Shown: positions 25,286-35,140, counted from the first letter of the stretch. The stretch: DNA of 64,000 bases from Limimaricola variabilis (GCF_014195545.1 NZ_JACIBX010000011.1:1-64000), one strand, 5' to 3'. Numbers and translations are program-made. The notes: generated by a model from the sequence alone, not told the origin.

Positions 25286-26385
25286 GCCATTGGCTCCATG
25301 CGCTCGCAGCGCGTGGTCATGTCTCGCAACGCGCCTTCCTGGATCGCCAGCGTCACCTCGGTCAAGTGCAGCGCATAGGCTCCGGCGAGCCGGGCTTCGC
25401 GCCCCGCGGCGATGGCGTCGAGCATCTCGGCGGGCCCGAGCGCGAAATCCATGCGCGCCGCGCCGCGCCGGCCGGGCCGGGGCTGCACCGCGCCGCGGAT
25501 CGACACGTCGCGCGCCAGTGGGCTCTCCAACAGGCGACGGCGCAGACGCATCCGGCGGCGGTAGCGCACCGGGGCGTGGTTGTCCCAGGCGCGCGCCACC
25601 TCGATCACGCCCTCGTCGCCGAAGACCCGCAGCCGATGGTCGTGCGGCGCCGCGATCGAGCAGGTGAGCCGCGCCACCGGGCCGCTTTCGAAGAAGAGCG
25701 CCGCGACCGAGAAGTCCGGAGCGGCCCGCCGGGTGCCGGGCTTGTCGGGGATCACCTCGGCCGCCGCCGCGACGACCCGCTTCACCGGCCCCAGATGCGC
25801 GATCAGCCAGGACAGCCAGTAGCCCGCATGCTCCAGCGTGCATCCCGTGGCGAATTCGTCCTCGGCGGGCCAGGGCGCGCCGCTCTCGCTCTTCCAGTCG
25901 CGGTAGGGCGCTTGCGGGATGAAACCGTCATCCAGCTCGGCATAGATCAGCCTCGGCACGCCGCCGACACCCATCCGCAGCGCCCGTCCCAGCCCCTGGG
26001 AGGATTGCGACAGCACCGAGGAGGGGGCTGAGGCGAGTTGCAGCCCGCGGGCGCGGGCCAGCGCGTGCAGCTCGTGCGCGGTTTCCATGTCGGTGACCAG
26101 CGGCTTCTCGGACCAGACATGCCGGCCGGCGCGCAGGCAGCCGCGGATGATCGTTGCGTGGCTGCGCGGGTTGGTCAGGTTGAGCACCAGCCCGTCCGGC
26201 GGCAGCGCCGCGCAGGCGGCCGCCGCGTCCGGCAGCGGCGCCACGCCCCAATGGGCGCAGAAGGCGGCCTGCCGGCCGGAGTCGCGGTCATGCGCGCCGA
26301 GCACCCGGATGTCGGGATGCGCCGCGAGGCTGCGCATGTAGAGATCGGCGACATAGCCGCACCCGATCACCGTGACATCCTTCAT
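25273..26385 (-). CDS. Gfo/Idh/MocA-family oxidoreductase
   Basis: A 370-residue NAD(P)-dependent sugar oxidoreductase. An N-terminal Rossmann loop VIGCGYVADLY (6-16) is followed by the conserved EKP (93-95) in WSEKPLVTD. A C-terminal alpha/beta domain holds a late CTLEHAGYWLSWLIAHLG helix. Members oxidise or reduce sugar carbons, for example in UDP-sugar or inositol pathways. It is the first gene of the reverse operon and is divergent from the WecG-like gene across 168 bases. The substrate is unknown. Confidence 0.85.
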   Translation of the reverse strand: MKDVTVIGCGYVADLYMRSLAAHPDIRVLGAHDRDSGRQAAFCAHWGVAPLPDAAAACAALPPDGLVLNLTNPRSHATIIRGCLRAGRHVWSEKPLVTDMETAHELHALARARGLQLASAPSSVLSQSSQGLGRALRMGVGGVPRLIYAELDDGFIPQAPYRDWKSESGAPWPAEDEFATGCTLEHAGYWLSWLIAHLGPVKRVVAAAAEVIPDKPGTRRAAPDFSVAALFFESGPVARLTCSIAAPHDHRLRVFGDEGVIEVARAWDNHAPVRYRRRMRLRRRLLESPLARDVSIRGAVQPRPGRRGAARMDFALGPAEMLDAIAAGREARLAGAYALHLTEVTLAIQEGALRDMTTRCERMEPMAWAA

Positions 26386-26553
26386 CGCGACGCGGCTCCG
26401 ATCCTACGCGGGTCCTTCGGACCGCTTCCGGTCCGGGCCCGACTGGTACACAAGGGGCGTGGCGGCATTGCGGCGGCCACGGGTCCATGGTCGCATGGCT
26501 ATGACAGCCCGGCCGTCGCGCCAAGAGGGCGGAGCGCGGTGCGGGAGAAAGGC

Positions 26554-27300
26554 ATGGAATTCGATCACGGTGCGGGGCGCGTGCGGGTCAACATGACCGA
26601 TCGCGCCGCGCTCTTGGCCGAGGTGTCCGCCCGGCTCGGCGCCGGGCGGGGCTTCGCGCTGGCGACGCTCAATCTCGACCACCTCGTCAAGTTGCCGCGC
26701 GACGGGGCGTTTCGCGACGCCTATGCCGCGCAGGATCTGGTGACCGCCGACGGCAACCCTGTGGTCTGGCTGGCGCGGCTGGCGGGCCGCGAGATGGCGC
26801 TGCTGCCCGGCTCCGACCTGATCACGCCGCTGGCCGAACTCGCCGCGGCGCAGGGCGTGCCGGTGGCGCTGATCGGGGGCACCGAGGCCAGTCTGAAGGC
26901 GGCGGCGGGGGCCTTGGAGGCGCGGGTGCCGGGGCTGCGGGTGGCGGCCCGGATTGCGCCGCCGATGGGCTTCGATCCCGAAGGCGCGGCGGCGGATGCG
27001 GCGCTGGATGCGCTGGCAGCCAGCGGCGCGCGGCTGGTCTTCGTGGCGCTGGGCGCACCCAAGCAGGAGCGGCTCGCCGCGCGCGGCCGGGCGCGGCACT
27101 CCGAGATCGGCTTCGTCTCGATCGGGGCGGGTCTGGATTTCATCGCCGGAACGCAGCGCCGGGCACCGCGTCTGGTGCGGCGGCTGGCACTGGAATGGCT
27201 ATGGCGCGCGGCCTCCGACCCGGCCCGCCTCGCCGGGCGCTACGCGCGTTGTGCGCTTATCCTGCCGGGCCACGCGATCCGGGCCTGGCGGATGCGCTGA
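26554..27300 (+). CDS. WecG/TagA/CpsF-family glycosyltransferase (GT26)
   Basis: A 248-residue enzyme of the family that adds the second sugar, often an N-acetylmannosamine derivative, to undecaprenyl-linked primer. Visible motifs are TLNLDHLVK near residue 45, [12 protein letters not shown] near 67, ALLPGSDL near 83, VALGAPKQE near 168 and [18 protein letters not shown] near 190. GGAG/AAAGG precede the ATG. Most of the family have a C-terminal helix with WLWR as here. The gene is divergent from the oxidoreductase operon and probably works directly after the priming sugar transferase. Confidence 0.88.
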   Translation: MEFDHGAGRVRVNMTDRAALLAEVSARLGAGRGFALATLNLDHLVKLPRDGAFRDAYAAQDLVTADGNPVVWLARLAGREMALLPGSDLITPLAELAAAQGVPVALIGGTEASLKAAAGALEARVPGLRVAARIAPPMGFDPEGAAADAALDALAASGARLVFVALGAPKQERLAARGRARHSEIGFVSIGAGLDFIAGTQRRAPRLVRRLALEWLWRAASDPARLAGRYARCALILPGHAIRAWRMR

Positions 27301-27388
27301 GCGCTGTGCGCGAGCGCGCATGGCGGCGGGGTTTCGCCCGTGCGGGGGCGCGGCTATCGTCGCGCCGATCCCAAGCGAGGCGAAACCA

Positions 27389-28318
27389 ATGCCCCCCATC
27401 GTGTCGGTCCGTGACCTGACAAAGACCTACAAGGGCGGCTTCACCGCCCTGAGCGGCGTGACGCTCGACATCGAGGAGGGCGAGATCATCGCGCTGCTCG
27501 GTCCGAATGGCGCCGGCAAGACCACTCTGATCTCGACCATCTGCGGCATCACCATGCCCTCGGGTGGTGTGGTGGAGGTCGGCGGCCACGACGTGGTGCG
27601 CGACTGGCGCCGCGCCCGCGACCTGATCGGGCTGGTGCCGCAGGAGATCGCGCTCGAGCCGTTCTCGACCGTGTGGAACAACGTCCGCTTCACCCGCGGC
27701 CTCTACGACCGGCCGCGCGACGACGCGCATCTCGAACGGCTGCTGCGCGACCTGTCGCTGTGGGAAAAGCGCGACGCCAAGGTGATGGAGCTGTCGGGCG
27801 GCATGAAGCGCCGGGTGCTGATCGCCAAGGCGCTGAGCCACGGCCCGCGCGTGCTGTTCCTCGACGAGCCGACCGCCGGCGTCGACGTGGAGCTGCGGCG
27901 CGACATGTGGCGGGTTGTGGCGCGGCTGCGCGAGGAGGGGGTCACGATCATCCTCACCACCCATTACATCGAGGAGGCCGAGGCCATCGCCGACCGGATC
28001 GGCGTGATCTCCAAGGGCAGGATCATGCTGGTCGAGCGCACCGCCGACCTGATGGCGCGGCTGGGCCGCAAGGAACTCAGGATCGAGCTGACCGAGCCGG
28101 TGGCCGAGATTCCCGAAGGCCTGCGCCGCGAGGGGCTGGCCCGGACCGATGACGGCGGGGCGCTGGTCTATACCTACGACACCCATGCCTCGCGCACCGG
28201 CATCACCGCGCTTCTGGCGGATTTGCAGGCGGCCGGTCTGCAGCTGGCGGACCTATCGACCTCGGCTTCGAGCCTGGAGGACATCTTCGTCGGGCTCGTG
28301 AAGGAGGATACGGTATGA
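27389..28318 (+). CDS. ABC-2 type transporter ATP-binding protein
   Basis: A 309-residue ATPase of the drug/polysaccharide-export (DrrA/NodI/CcmA-like) class. Walker A is GPNGAGKTT near residue 41, Q-loop VPQE near 88, signature LSGGMKRR near 135 and Walker B VLFLDEPT near 155. An H-loop follows in TTHYIEEAE. The C-terminal 80 residues are a regulatory extension common in this class. GAGG precedes the ATG by 8 bases. Its stop overlaps the permease start (ATGA). The substrate is not deducible, and a link with the polysaccharide locus is only positional. Confidence 0.93.
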   Translation: MPPIVSVRDLTKTYKGGFTALSGVTLDIEEGEIIALLGPNGAGKTTLISTICGITMPSGGVVEVGGHDVVRDWRRARDLIGLVPQEIALEPFSTVWNNVRFTRGLYDRPRDDAHLERLLRDLSLWEKRDAKVMELSGGMKRRVLIAKALSHGPRVLFLDEPTAGVDVELRRDMWRVVARLREEGVTIILTTHYIEEAEAIADRIGVISKGRIMLVERTADLMARLGRKELRIELTEPVAEIPEGLRREGLARTDDGGALVYTYDTHASRTGITALLADLQAAGLQLADLSTSASSLEDIFVGLVKEDTV

Positions 28319-29076
28319 ATTTCGGCGCGATCTCAGCGATCTATAGGGCCGAAATGGCCCGCTTCTTCCGCACGCTGCTGCAAAGCTTCGTCTCGCCGGT
28401 GATCTCCACCTCGCTCTATTTCGTGGTCTTCGGCGCAGCGATCGGCTCGCGCATGGACCAGGTCGAGGGGGTGGACTACGCGGCCTTCATCATCCCCGGC
28501 CTGATCATGCTCTCGGTGATGACGCAGGCCACCTCGAATGCCAGCTTCGCGATCTACTTCCCGAAATTCATCGGCACGATCTACGAATACCTCTCGGCAC
28601 CGATCAGCTTTCTGGAGGTGACGCTGGGCTTCGTGGGTGCCGCCGCGACCAAGGCGCTGTTCATCGGCCTCGTGATCCTCGCCACCTCGTTCCTGTTCGT
28701 CGATTTCACCATCCTGCACCCGCTCGCGATGCTGGCCTTCCTGTTCCTGACCTGCATCAGCTTCGCGCTGCTGGGCTTCATCATCGGGATCTGGGCCAAG
28801 AACTTCGAGCAGCTGCAGTTGATCCCGCTTCTGGTGATCACGCCCTTGGTGTTTCTCGGTGGCAGCTTCTACTCGATCTCGATGCTGCCGCCTGCCTGGC
28901 AGGTGGTGACCCGGTTCAACCCAGTGGTCTACCTGATCTCGGGCTTCCGCTGGTCATTCTTCGGGCAGGCCGACGTGCCGATCGGGGTGAGCCTCGCGGC
29001 GATCGCGCTGTTCACGGCGATCTGCCTCGGAATCATCTGGCTCATCTTCCGCACCGGCTGGCGGATTCGCCAGTAG
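28315..29076 (+). CDS. ABC-2 type transporter permease
   Basis: A 253-residue membrane protein with six hydrophobic helices. An amphipathic N terminus comes first, with the first helix in [17 protein letters not shown] near residue 25. The conserved ABC-2 region [21 protein letters not shown] lies near residue 170. It pairs with the ATPase encoded just upstream, with which it shares a 4-base overlap, to form an exporter. Confidence 0.92.
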   Translation: MNFGAISAIYRAEMARFFRTLLQSFVSPVISTSLYFVVFGAAIGSRMDQVEGVDYAAFIIPGLIMLSVMTQATSNASFAIYFPKFIGTIYEYLSAPISFLEVTLGFVGAAATKALFIGLVILATSFLFVDFTILHPLAMLAFLFLTCISFALLGFIIGIWAKNFEQLQLIPLLVITPLVFLGGSFYSISMLPPAWQVVTRFNPVVYLISGFRWSFFGQADVPIGVSLAAIALFTAICLGIIWLIFRTGWRIRQ

Positions 29077-29114
29077 GCTTGTGGCGGGGCCGGGCCGGGC
29101 CTAGATGTCGAGGC

Positions 29115-29909
29115 ATGAAGAACTGGCTGCCGTTCCGGCCCAAGGGGCCTGTCATATCCGTCATTCGCCTGCAGGGCGTGATCGGCGTCGGCCGTGGCGG
29201 GCTCGACGATGCGGGCACCGCGCCGATGATCGAGAAAGCCTTTCGGCGCGGCAAGCCCGCCGCCGTCGCGATCGAGATCAACTCGCCCGGTGGATCGCCG
29301 GTGCAGTCGGCGCTGATCGCGGCCCGGATCCGGCGGCTGTCGGAGGAAAAGGGCGTTCCGGTGATCGCCTTCATCGAGGACGTGGCGGCCTCGGGCGGCT
29401 ACTGGCTGGCCACCGCCGCCGACGAGATCTTCGCCGATCGCGGCTCGGTGCTGGGGTCGATCGGGGTCATTTCGGCCGGGTTCGGCGCGCATGAATTCCT
29501 CGACCGGCACGGGATCGAGCGGCGGGTGCACACCGCCGGCAAGTCCAAGAGCCTGCTCGACCCCTTTCGTCCCGAAAAGCCCGAGGACGTCGCGCGGCTC
29601 GAGCGCTGGCTCGAGGAGATGCATGACTATTTCATCGAACAGGTGAAGGCCCGGCGCGGCGCGAAGCTGGCCGAGGATCCGGATCTGTTCACAGGCGAGA
29701 TCTGGATCGGCGCGCGGGCGGTCGAGAAGGGGCTCGCCGACGGCATCGGGCATCTGGTGCCGAGCCTCAAGGCGCGGTTCGGCGACAAGGTGCGGCTGCG
29801 CCGCTATGCCAAGCGGCGGCCGCTGCTGTCGCGCTTCGGCGCGGCGCTGATGGGCGACGCCCTGGCCGCGATCGAGGAGCGCGCGGGTTTCGCCCGCTTC
29901 GGTCTTTGA
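29115..29909 (+). CDS. SppA/S49-type serine peptidase
   Basis: A 264-residue protease of the signal-peptide-peptidase A family. The nucleophile is Ser93 in VAASGGYWLA, and the general base is likely Lys143 in HTAGKSKSLLDPF. The family signature EINSPGGSP lies near residue 57. It is the short, single-domain form, without an obvious signal peptide or N-terminal helix, so it may be cytosolic or peripheral. It follows the exporter genes by 38 bases and overlaps the next small gene by 1 base. Confidence 0.9.
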   Translation: MKNWLPFRPKGPVISVIRLQGVIGVGRGGLDDAGTAPMIEKAFRRGKPAAVAIEINSPGGSPVQSALIAARIRRLSEEKGVPVIAFIEDVAASGGYWLATAADEIFADRGSVLGSIGVISAGFGAHEFLDRHGIERRVHTAGKSKSLLDPFRPEKPEDVARLERWLEEMHDYFIEQVKARRGAKLAEDPDLFTGEIWIGARAVEKGLADGIGHLVPSLKARFGDKVRLRRYAKRRPLLSRFGAALMGDALAAIEERAGFARFGL

Positions 29910-30088
29910 TGCTGATCAAGATCGTCACGCTGTTTCTGGTGGGCATGGTCGTGCTCGCCATGTTCGGAAAACTGCGGCTGCCGAAGCCCCGAGGTCCCAA
30001 GGGGCTGCTGGGGCGCGGACGCTGCGCCGCCTGCGGGCGGCCGAGGATAGGCAAGGGGCCATGCCCCTGCGGAAAGGACAGGACCTGA
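29909..30088 (+). CDS. Small membrane protein with zinc-ribbon-like tail
   Basis: A 59-residue protein. A hydrophobic helix (about 4-21) is followed by a basic linker and the cysteine pattern CAACGRPRIGKGPCPCGK, four cysteines in two pairs, which would suit one zinc ion. It sits between sppA-like and exchanger genes with stop/start overlaps on both sides (TGATG), which supports it being translated. No function is known to me; it may be a membrane adaptor for one of its neighbours. A TTG three bases upstream is an alternative start. Confidence 0.72.
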   Translation: MLIKIVTLFLVGMVVLAMFGKLRLPKPRGPKGLLGRGRCAACGRPRIGKGPCPCGKDRT

Positions 30089-31035
30089 TGGATTGGCTGA
30101 TGGTGGCGGCGGGGCTGGTGCTCCTCCTGCTGGCAGGGGATGCGCTGGTGAAGGGGGCGGTGAACCTCGCGCTGCGGCTCGGAATCCCGGCGCTGATCGT
30201 TTCGCTCACCGTGGTCGCCTTCGGAACCTCGGCGCCGGAACTGCTGGTTTCGGTCGACGCGATCCTCAAGGGCACGCCGGGCATCGCGCTGGGCAACGTG
30301 GTCGGCTCCAACACCGCCAACGTGCTCCTGGTGCTGGGTATCCCGGCGCTGATCACCACGCTGCATGCCAGCGGCGGCGCGGATACGCGCTCTAGCTTCC
30401 TGCAGATGATGGCGGCGACCGTGCTGTTCATGGCGCTGGCCTTCACCGGCGTGCTGAGCTGGTGGGCCGGTCTGGTGCTGCTCGCGGCACTGGCGGCGAT
30501 GCTGACCCACGCCGCGCGCACGGCGCACAAGCATCGCAACGGCGCCGCCGCAGTCGATGAGGAGGAGGTCGAGGGCGCCGATCCGCGCATGCGTGGCTGG
30601 AAGGTCGTGGCCTATCTCGTCGCCGGTCTGATCGGCCTGCCGGTCGGCGCCGACCTGCTGGTGACGGGCGCGGTCTCGATCGCCGAAACCTTCGGCGTGT
30701 CGGAGACGGCGATCGGCCTGACGCTGGTGGCGATCGGCACCTCCCTGCCTGAACTGGCCACCACCGTGATGGCGGCGATCCGGCGCGAGGCCGACGTCGC
30801 GATGGGCAACGTGATCGGGTCGAACATGTTCAACCTGCTCGGCATCATCGGCGTGGCCAGCCTCGTCGGCCCGATCCCGGTGGGCGCGGATTTCCTCGGC
30901 TTCGATCTGTGGGTGATGCTCGCCGCTTCGCTGCTGCTGGTCCCCTTCGTCTATTGGGGGCGCGACGTGACGCGCGGCTGGGGCGTGGCGCTGACCGTAC
31001 TCTATGTCGGCTACGGCGTGACGGTGCTGGCATGA
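30088..31035 (+). CDS. Calcium/sodium antiporter (CaCA family, YrbG-like)
   Basis: A 315-residue inner-membrane exchanger with about ten helices. Two inverted alpha repeats carry the signature residues: VAFGTSAPELLVS with GNVVGSNTANVLLVLG in the first half, and VAIGTSLPELATT with GNVIGSNMFNLLGIIG in the second. An acidic cytoplasmic loop (DEEEVEGAD) separates the halves. The start at 30088 is preceded by AGGA and overlaps the stop of the small protein gene. Its stop overlaps the SDR start (ATGA). It probably exchanges Ca2+ for Na+ or H+. Confidence 0.92.
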   Translation: MDWLMVAAGLVLLLLAGDALVKGAVNLALRLGIPALIVSLTVVAFGTSAPELLVSVDAILKGTPGIALGNVVGSNTANVLLVLGIPALITTLHASGGADTRSSFLQMMAATVLFMALAFTGVLSWWAGLVLLAALAAMLTHAARTAHKHRNGAAAVDEEEVEGADPRMRGWKVVAYLVAGLIGLPVGADLLVTGAVSIAETFGVSETAIGLTLVAIGTSLPELATTVMAAIRREADVAMGNVIGSNMFNLLGIIGVASLVGPIPVGADFLGFDLWVMLAASLLLVPFVYWGRDVTRGWGVALTVLYVGYGVTVLA

Positions 31036-31814
31036 AGGCGCGGGCGCTCGTCACCGGCGCCGGTGCGCGGCTGGGCCGGGCCATGGCGCTCGATCTCGGC
31101 CGGCGCGGCTTCGACGTGGTGGTGCATTGCAACGCCTCCCGCGAGCCGGCCGAGGAGGTCGCGGCCGAGATCCGCGCCATGGGCCGTGCGGCGCATGTGC
31201 TCGTTGCCGACCTGCTCGACGAGGCGGCGACCCAAGCGCTGGTGCCCCGCGCGGTCGAGGCACTGGGCGGGCCGCTCACCTGCCTCGTCAACTCGGCCTC
31301 GATCTTCGAATGGGACAGCGTCGAGACCGGCACCCGCGAAAGCTGGGACCGCGCGATGGAGAGCAACCTGCGCGCGCCGGTGGTGCTGACCCAGCGCATG
31401 GCCGAGGGGATCGAGGCACCGGCCACGGATTCGCGCGGCGAGCCGCTGGCACAGGGGCTGGTGGTCAACATCGTCGACCAGCGGGTGCGCAAGCTGACGC
31501 CGGACTTCATGTCCTACACCATCGCCAAGATGGGGCTCTGGGCCTTCACCCGCACCGCCGCGCAGGCGCTGGCGCCCCGCATCCGGGTCAACGCCATCGG
31601 CCCCGGCCCGACCCTGCAAGGGGCGAGCCAGTCCGACGCGCATTACGCCGCCCAGCGCGCCAACACGGTGCTACAGCGCGGCTCCAACCCCGAGGATATC
31701 TGCGCGGCGCTGGGCTACTTCATCGACGCACCCGGTGTCACGGGCCAACTGCTCTGCGTCGATGGCGGTCAGCATCTGGGTTGGCAGACGCCGGATATCC
31801 AAGGCCGCAACTGA
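31032..31814 (+). CDS. Pteridine reductase/FolM-like short-chain dehydrogenase
   Basis: A 260-residue SDR. The cofactor loop is TGAGARLGRA (9-18). The active-site region reads VNIVDQRV..SYTIAK, where the normal catalytic serine is replaced by aspartate as in pteridine reductases (PTR1/FolM), with Tyr and Lys of YxxxK retained. The C-terminal ends with LCVDGGQHLGW. This fits reduction of dihydropteridines (tetrahydrofolate or monapterin supply). It overlaps the exchanger stop by 4 bases. Confidence 0.82.
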   Translation: MKARALVTGAGARLGRAMALDLGRRGFDVVVHCNASREPAEEVAAEIRAMGRAAHVLVADLLDEAATQALVPRAVEALGGPLTCLVNSASIFEWDSVETGTRESWDRAMESNLRAPVVLTQRMAEGIEAPATDSRGEPLAQGLVVNIVDQRVRKLTPDFMSYTIAKMGLWAFTRTAAQALAPRIRVNAIGPGPTLQGASQSDAHYAAQRANTVLQRGSNPEDICAALGYFIDAPGVTGQLLCVDGGQHLGWQTPDIQGRN

Positions 31815-31899
31815 CGCACCGCTTGCCGAAATTTTGATGAAGTCCGGGATTCGGGCGCGACGATCAGGATTGCGGCCCTTCTCCCTCCCCACGCGGGGG

Positions 31900-32025
31900 G
31901 GCAACCTCCGGCTCGCCCCGCGCTTCACGGTCGGGGTCGGCTACGAACATGTCGACTCCACGCTCGACGTCTATGATGATGCAGGCGTCACCTTTTCGGT
32001 CGGGTTCACCGGCTGGAGCCGCTGA
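31900..32025 (+). pseudogene. Possible C-terminal remnant of an outer-membrane beta-barrel protein
   Basis: One reading frame between the SDR and uvrC encodes alternating polar/hydrophobic strands (RFTVGVGYEHVD and GVTFSVGFTGWSR) that end in a stop. These look like the last two strands of a small barrel. No start codon, signal peptide or earlier strands belong to it, so if real it is a fragment. This could also be chance coding capacity in GC-rich DNA. Confidence 0.3.
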
Positions 32026-32103
32026 GCGACAGGAGGATGCCTAAAAAACGGGCAGTCCGGTCGCGGCGGCGCGGGGCTGGGGAAATCTTGGGCTTTCCCG
32101 CGA

Positions 32104-32138
32104 CTGTCCACCCGCTTATCCCCAGAAACGGTGGACAG
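32104..32138. promoter_or_regulatory. Perfect 9-base inverted repeat upstream of uvrC
   Basis: CTGTCCACC (32104-32112) and GGTGGACAG (32130-32138) are perfect complements around a 17-base spacer. It lies about 55 bases before the uvrC start, where an operator would fit. The spacer holds TTATCCCCA, a weak DnaA-box look-alike. Confidence 0.4.
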
Positions 32139-32192
32139 CTTTGCATGGAACGCGGGGACAACTAGATTGCAGGGTCCGCGTATGATGCCGAT

Positions 32193-34076
32193 ATGGACCG
32201 CATGACCGACACCAAGACCGATACCCCGGACGCGCCCCTCACCGGCCATGAGCTGATCCGCTCGCAGCTGCGACTGATCGACGGCTCGCCCGGCGTCTAC
32301 CGCATGCTCGATGCCGAAAGCCGCGTGCTCTATGTCGGCAAGGCGCGCAATCTGCGGGCGCGCGTGTCGAGCTATGCCCGGCCCACCGGCCACTCGGGGC
32401 GCATCGCGCGGATGATCCGCGAGACCGCCTCGATGATGTTCCTCACTACCCGGACCGAGACCGAGGCGCTGCTGCTCGAGCAGAACCTCATCAAGCAGCT
32501 CAAGCCGCGCTACAATGTGCTGCTGCGCGACGACAAGTCGTTCCCGAACATCCACATCTCGGACCACGACTTCCCGCAGATCGGCAAGCATCGCGGTGCC
32601 CGAAAGGGGCCGGGACAGTTCTTCGGGCCCTTCGCCTCCGCCGGTGCGGTGAACCGCACGCTGAACCAGCTGCAGAAGGCGTTTTTGCTGCGCAACTGCA
32701 CGGATTCGGTGTTCGAGGGCCGCACGCGCCCCTGCCTGCTGCATCAGATCAAGCGCTGCTCCGCCCCCTGCACGGGCGAGATTGGCCGCGAAGAATATGC
32801 CCGCTCGGTCGAGGACGCGGTGCGGTTCCTGTCGGGCAAGTCGACCCAGGTGCAGGAGGTGCTCGGCCGCCAGATGGCCGAGGCCAGCGAAGCGATGGAG
32901 TTCGAGCGCGCGGCCGCGTTGCGTGACCGGATCCGGGCGCTGACCCAGGTGCAGACCGCGCAGGGCATCAACCCGCGCGGCGTCTCCGAGGCCGATGTCA
33001 TCGCGCTCCATGTCGAGGGCGGGCAGGCCTGCGTGCAGGTGTTCTTCATCCGCGGCAACCAGAACTGGGGCAACCGCGACTATTATCCCCGCGTCTCCGG
33101 CGAGGAGGACCCCTCGGAGGTGATGCAGGCCTTCGTGGGCCAGTTCTACGCGGATCGTGAGCCGCCGCGACAGCTGATCCTGAGCCACGGGCTCGACGAT
33201 CCCGATCTGATGATCGAGGCGCTGTCGGAGAAACTCGGCCGCAGGGTCGAGATCATCGTGCCCCAGCGTGGTGAAAAGGCCGAGCTGGTGGGCGGCGCCA
33301 TGCGCAACGCGCGCGAGAGCCTCGCGCGCAAGATGAGCGAGACCGCGACGCAGGCCAAGCTGCTGCGCGGGCTTGCCGAGGCTTTCGGGCTCGACGCGCC
33401 GCCGCGCCGGATCGAGGTCTACGACAACTCCCACATCATGGGCACCGACGCCGTGGGGGGGATGATCGTCGCGGGGCCCGAGGGCTTCGAGAAGAGCCAG
33501 TACCGGAAGTTCAACATCAAGGGCACCGAGATCACGCCGGGCGACGATTTCGGCATGATGAAGGAGGTGCTGACGCGCCGTTTCGCGCGGCTCCTGAAGG
33601 AAGATCCGAACCGCGAAAGCCCGGCCTGGCCGGACCTGCTGCTGATCGACGGCGGCGCGGGGCAGGTCAGCGCGGTGCAGCAGATCCTCGATGAGCTCGG
33701 CGTCGACGACGTAGCGATGATCGGCGTCGCGAAGGGCGTCGACCGCGACCACGGCAAGGAGGAGTTCCACCGCACAGGCATGCGGCCCTTCGCGCTGCCG
33801 CGCAACGACCCGGTTCTCTACTTCATCCAGCGGCTGCGCGACGAGGCGCACCGCTTCGCCATCGGCACGCACCGCGCCAAGCGCGCCAAGGCCGTGGGCG
33901 CCACGCCGCTCGACGAGATCGCCGGGGTGGGGGCCACGCGCAAGCGCGCGCTGCTGGCGCATTTCGGCTCGGCCAAGGCGGTGAGCCGCGCCAACCTCGC
34001 CGATCTCGAGGCGGTGCAGGGCGTCTCCAAGAGCCTCGCGGAGAAGATCTACAATCATTTCCACGACAAGGGCTGA
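32193..34076 (+). CDS. uvrC: Excinuclease ABC subunit C
   Basis: A 627-residue nucleotide-excision repair endonuclease that cuts on both sides of a lesion with UvrB. The N-terminal GIY-YIG domain starts GSPGVYRM near 30 and includes [13 protein letters not shown]. The UvrB-binding helical pair lies near 215-255. The RNase H-like C-terminal nuclease domain contains EVYDNSH and LLIDGGAGQ, and ends in tandem helix-hairpin-helix motifs ([22 protein letters not shown]). Length is normal for the family. The ribosome binding site is weak. Confidence 0.97.
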   Translation: MDRMTDTKTDTPDAPLTGHELIRSQLRLIDGSPGVYRMLDAESRVLYVGKARNLRARVSSYARPTGHSGRIARMIRETASMMFLTTRTETEALLLEQNLIKQLKPRYNVLLRDDKSFPNIHISDHDFPQIGKHRGARKGPGQFFGPFASAGAVNRTLNQLQKAFLLRNCTDSVFEGRTRPCLLHQIKRCSAPCTGEIGREEYARSVEDAVRFLSGKSTQVQEVLGRQMAEASEAMEFERAAALRDRIRALTQVQTAQGINPRGVSEADVIALHVEGGQACVQVFFIRGNQNWGNRDYYPRVSGEEDPSEVMQAFVGQFYADREPPRQLILSHGLDDPDLMIEALSEKLGRRVEIIVPQRGEKAELVGGAMRNARESLARKMSETATQAKLLRGLAEAFGLDAPPRRIEVYDNSHIMGTDAVGGMIVAGPEGFEKSQYRKFNIKGTEITPGDDFGMMKEVLTRRFARLLKEDPNRESPAWPDLLLIDGGAGQVSAVQQILDELGVDDVAMIGVAKGVDRDHGKEEFHRTGMRPFALPRNDPVLYFIQRLRDEAHRFAIGTHRAKRAKAVGATPLDEIAGVGATRKRALLAHFGSAKAVSRANLADLEAVQGVSKSLAEKIYNHFHDKG

Positions 34077-34089
34077 CCGCGTCGGGGTC

Positions 34090-34114
34090 GCGCGGCTGTC
34101 GATGATAGCCGCGC
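34090..34114 (+). terminator. Hairpin after uvrC
   Basis: GCGCGGCT (34090-34097) pairs with AGCCGCGC (34107-34114) around a 9-base loop, 13 bases after the uvrC stop. No T tract follows. A terminator or processing stem before pgsA. Confidence 0.45.
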
Positions 34115-34198
34115 CCGCCGGGCCGGGGATCGGCGAAAGGGCGGGCGCGGGCGGACGGGCTATGGCAAGACCGGGGTGGGCGCGCTATCTCTAGCCGC

Positions 34199-34894
34199 AT
34201 GACCTGGACCCTGCCCAATATCCTTACCGTGCTGCGCCTGCTGGCCGCCCCCGGCATCGCGGTGATGTTCCTGTTCTTCCTGCGCCCTTGGGCCGACTGG
34301 TTCGCACTGGTGCTCTTCGTCGTCGCGGCGGTGACCGACTTCGTCGACGGCTATCTTGCCCGCGCCTGGAAGCAGGAATCGAAATTCGGCGCGATGCTCG
34401 ATCCGATCGCCGACAAGGCGATGGTGATCATCGCGCTACTCGTCATCACCGGTTTCTCCGGAATGAACCCGTGGATCCTGCTGCCCGCGACGCTGATCCT
34501 GTTCCGCGAGGTCTTTGTCTCGGGGCTGCGCGAGTTCCTCGGCAGCAAGGCGGGGCTGCTGAAGGTGACCAAGCTCGCCAAGTGGAAGACCACGGCGCAG
34601 ATGGTGGCGATCGCGGTGCTGTTCTCGACCGGGGCCTTCGAACATTACTTTGTCATGGAAAGTCTCGGCATGGACGAGACCATGGTCGATTCGATCCTCT
34701 CGGGCGGCACCCCGGACGAAGCCGGTCTGGTCTGGAAATACTGGGGCATGATGATCAGCTGGTGGGTTGGTATCCTGCTGCTGTGGCTGGCCGCGATCCT
34801 GACGCTCGTGACGGGCTGGGATTATTTCTCCAAGGCGCTGCCTTTCCTGCGCGACGCCCCTGCCCCCGAGCCGGGCCGGAGCCGGGCGCCGTGA
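34199..34894 (+). CDS. pgsA: CDP-diacylglycerol--glycerol-3-phosphate 3-phosphatidyltransferase
   Basis: A 231-residue inner-membrane enzyme that makes phosphatidylglycerol phosphate from CDP-diacylglycerol and glycerol 3-phosphate. The CDP-alcohol phosphotransferase motif is complete: Asp50-Gly51, Ala54-Arg55, Gly64, Asp68 and Asp72. About five to six helices are visible. An unusually long, partly polar loop near 150-185 precedes the last helix. Its stop overlaps the GTG start of moaD. Confidence 0.95.
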   Translation: MTWTLPNILTVLRLLAAPGIAVMFLFFLRPWADWFALVLFVVAAVTDFVDGYLARAWKQESKFGAMLDPIADKAMVIIALLVITGFSGMNPWILLPATLILFREVFVSGLREFLGSKAGLLKVTKLAKWKTTAQMVAIAVLFSTGAFEHYFVMESLGMDETMVDSILSGGTPDEAGLVWKYWGMMISWWVGILLLWLAAILTLVTGWDYFSKALPFLRDAPAPEPGRSRAP

Positions 34895-35139
34895 TCGAGA
34901 TCGTCTATTTCGCCTGGGTGCGTGAGCGCATCGGCCTGCCGCGCGAGCGGGTCGAGACGACGGCCGCCACCGTGGCCGATCTGGTCGACGAGCTGCGCGG
35001 CCGCGAGGAACGCTACGCCGCCGCCTTCGCCGACGTCTCGGCGCTGCGGGTCGCGCTCGATCAGGAGCTGTCGGAGTTCGACGCGCCCCTGTCCGGCGTG
35101 CGCGAGGTCGCGTTCTTTCCGCCGATGACCGGAGGCTAG
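34891..35139 (+). CDS. moaD: Molybdopterin synthase small subunit
   Basis: An 82-residue ubiquitin-like sulfur carrier that ends in the diagnostic Gly-Gly (PPMTGG). The C-terminal glycine is thiocarboxylated and donates sulfur to precursor Z with MoaE. The beta-grasp pattern is clear, with FAWVRERIG at the start and VAFFPP near the end. The GTG start overlaps the pgsA stop (GTGA), and moaE begins 1 base after its stop. Confidence 0.95.
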   Translation: MIEIVYFAWVRERIGLPRERVETTAATVADLVDELRGREERYAAAFADVSALRVALDQELSEFDAPLSGVREVAFFPPMTGG

Positions 35140-35140
35140 G

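Noticed and set aside
32104-32138. Possible replication origin because of a DnaA-box-like TTATCCCCA
   Set aside because: Only one imperfect box, no AT-rich unwinding region, and no dnaA, parAB or similar neighbours.
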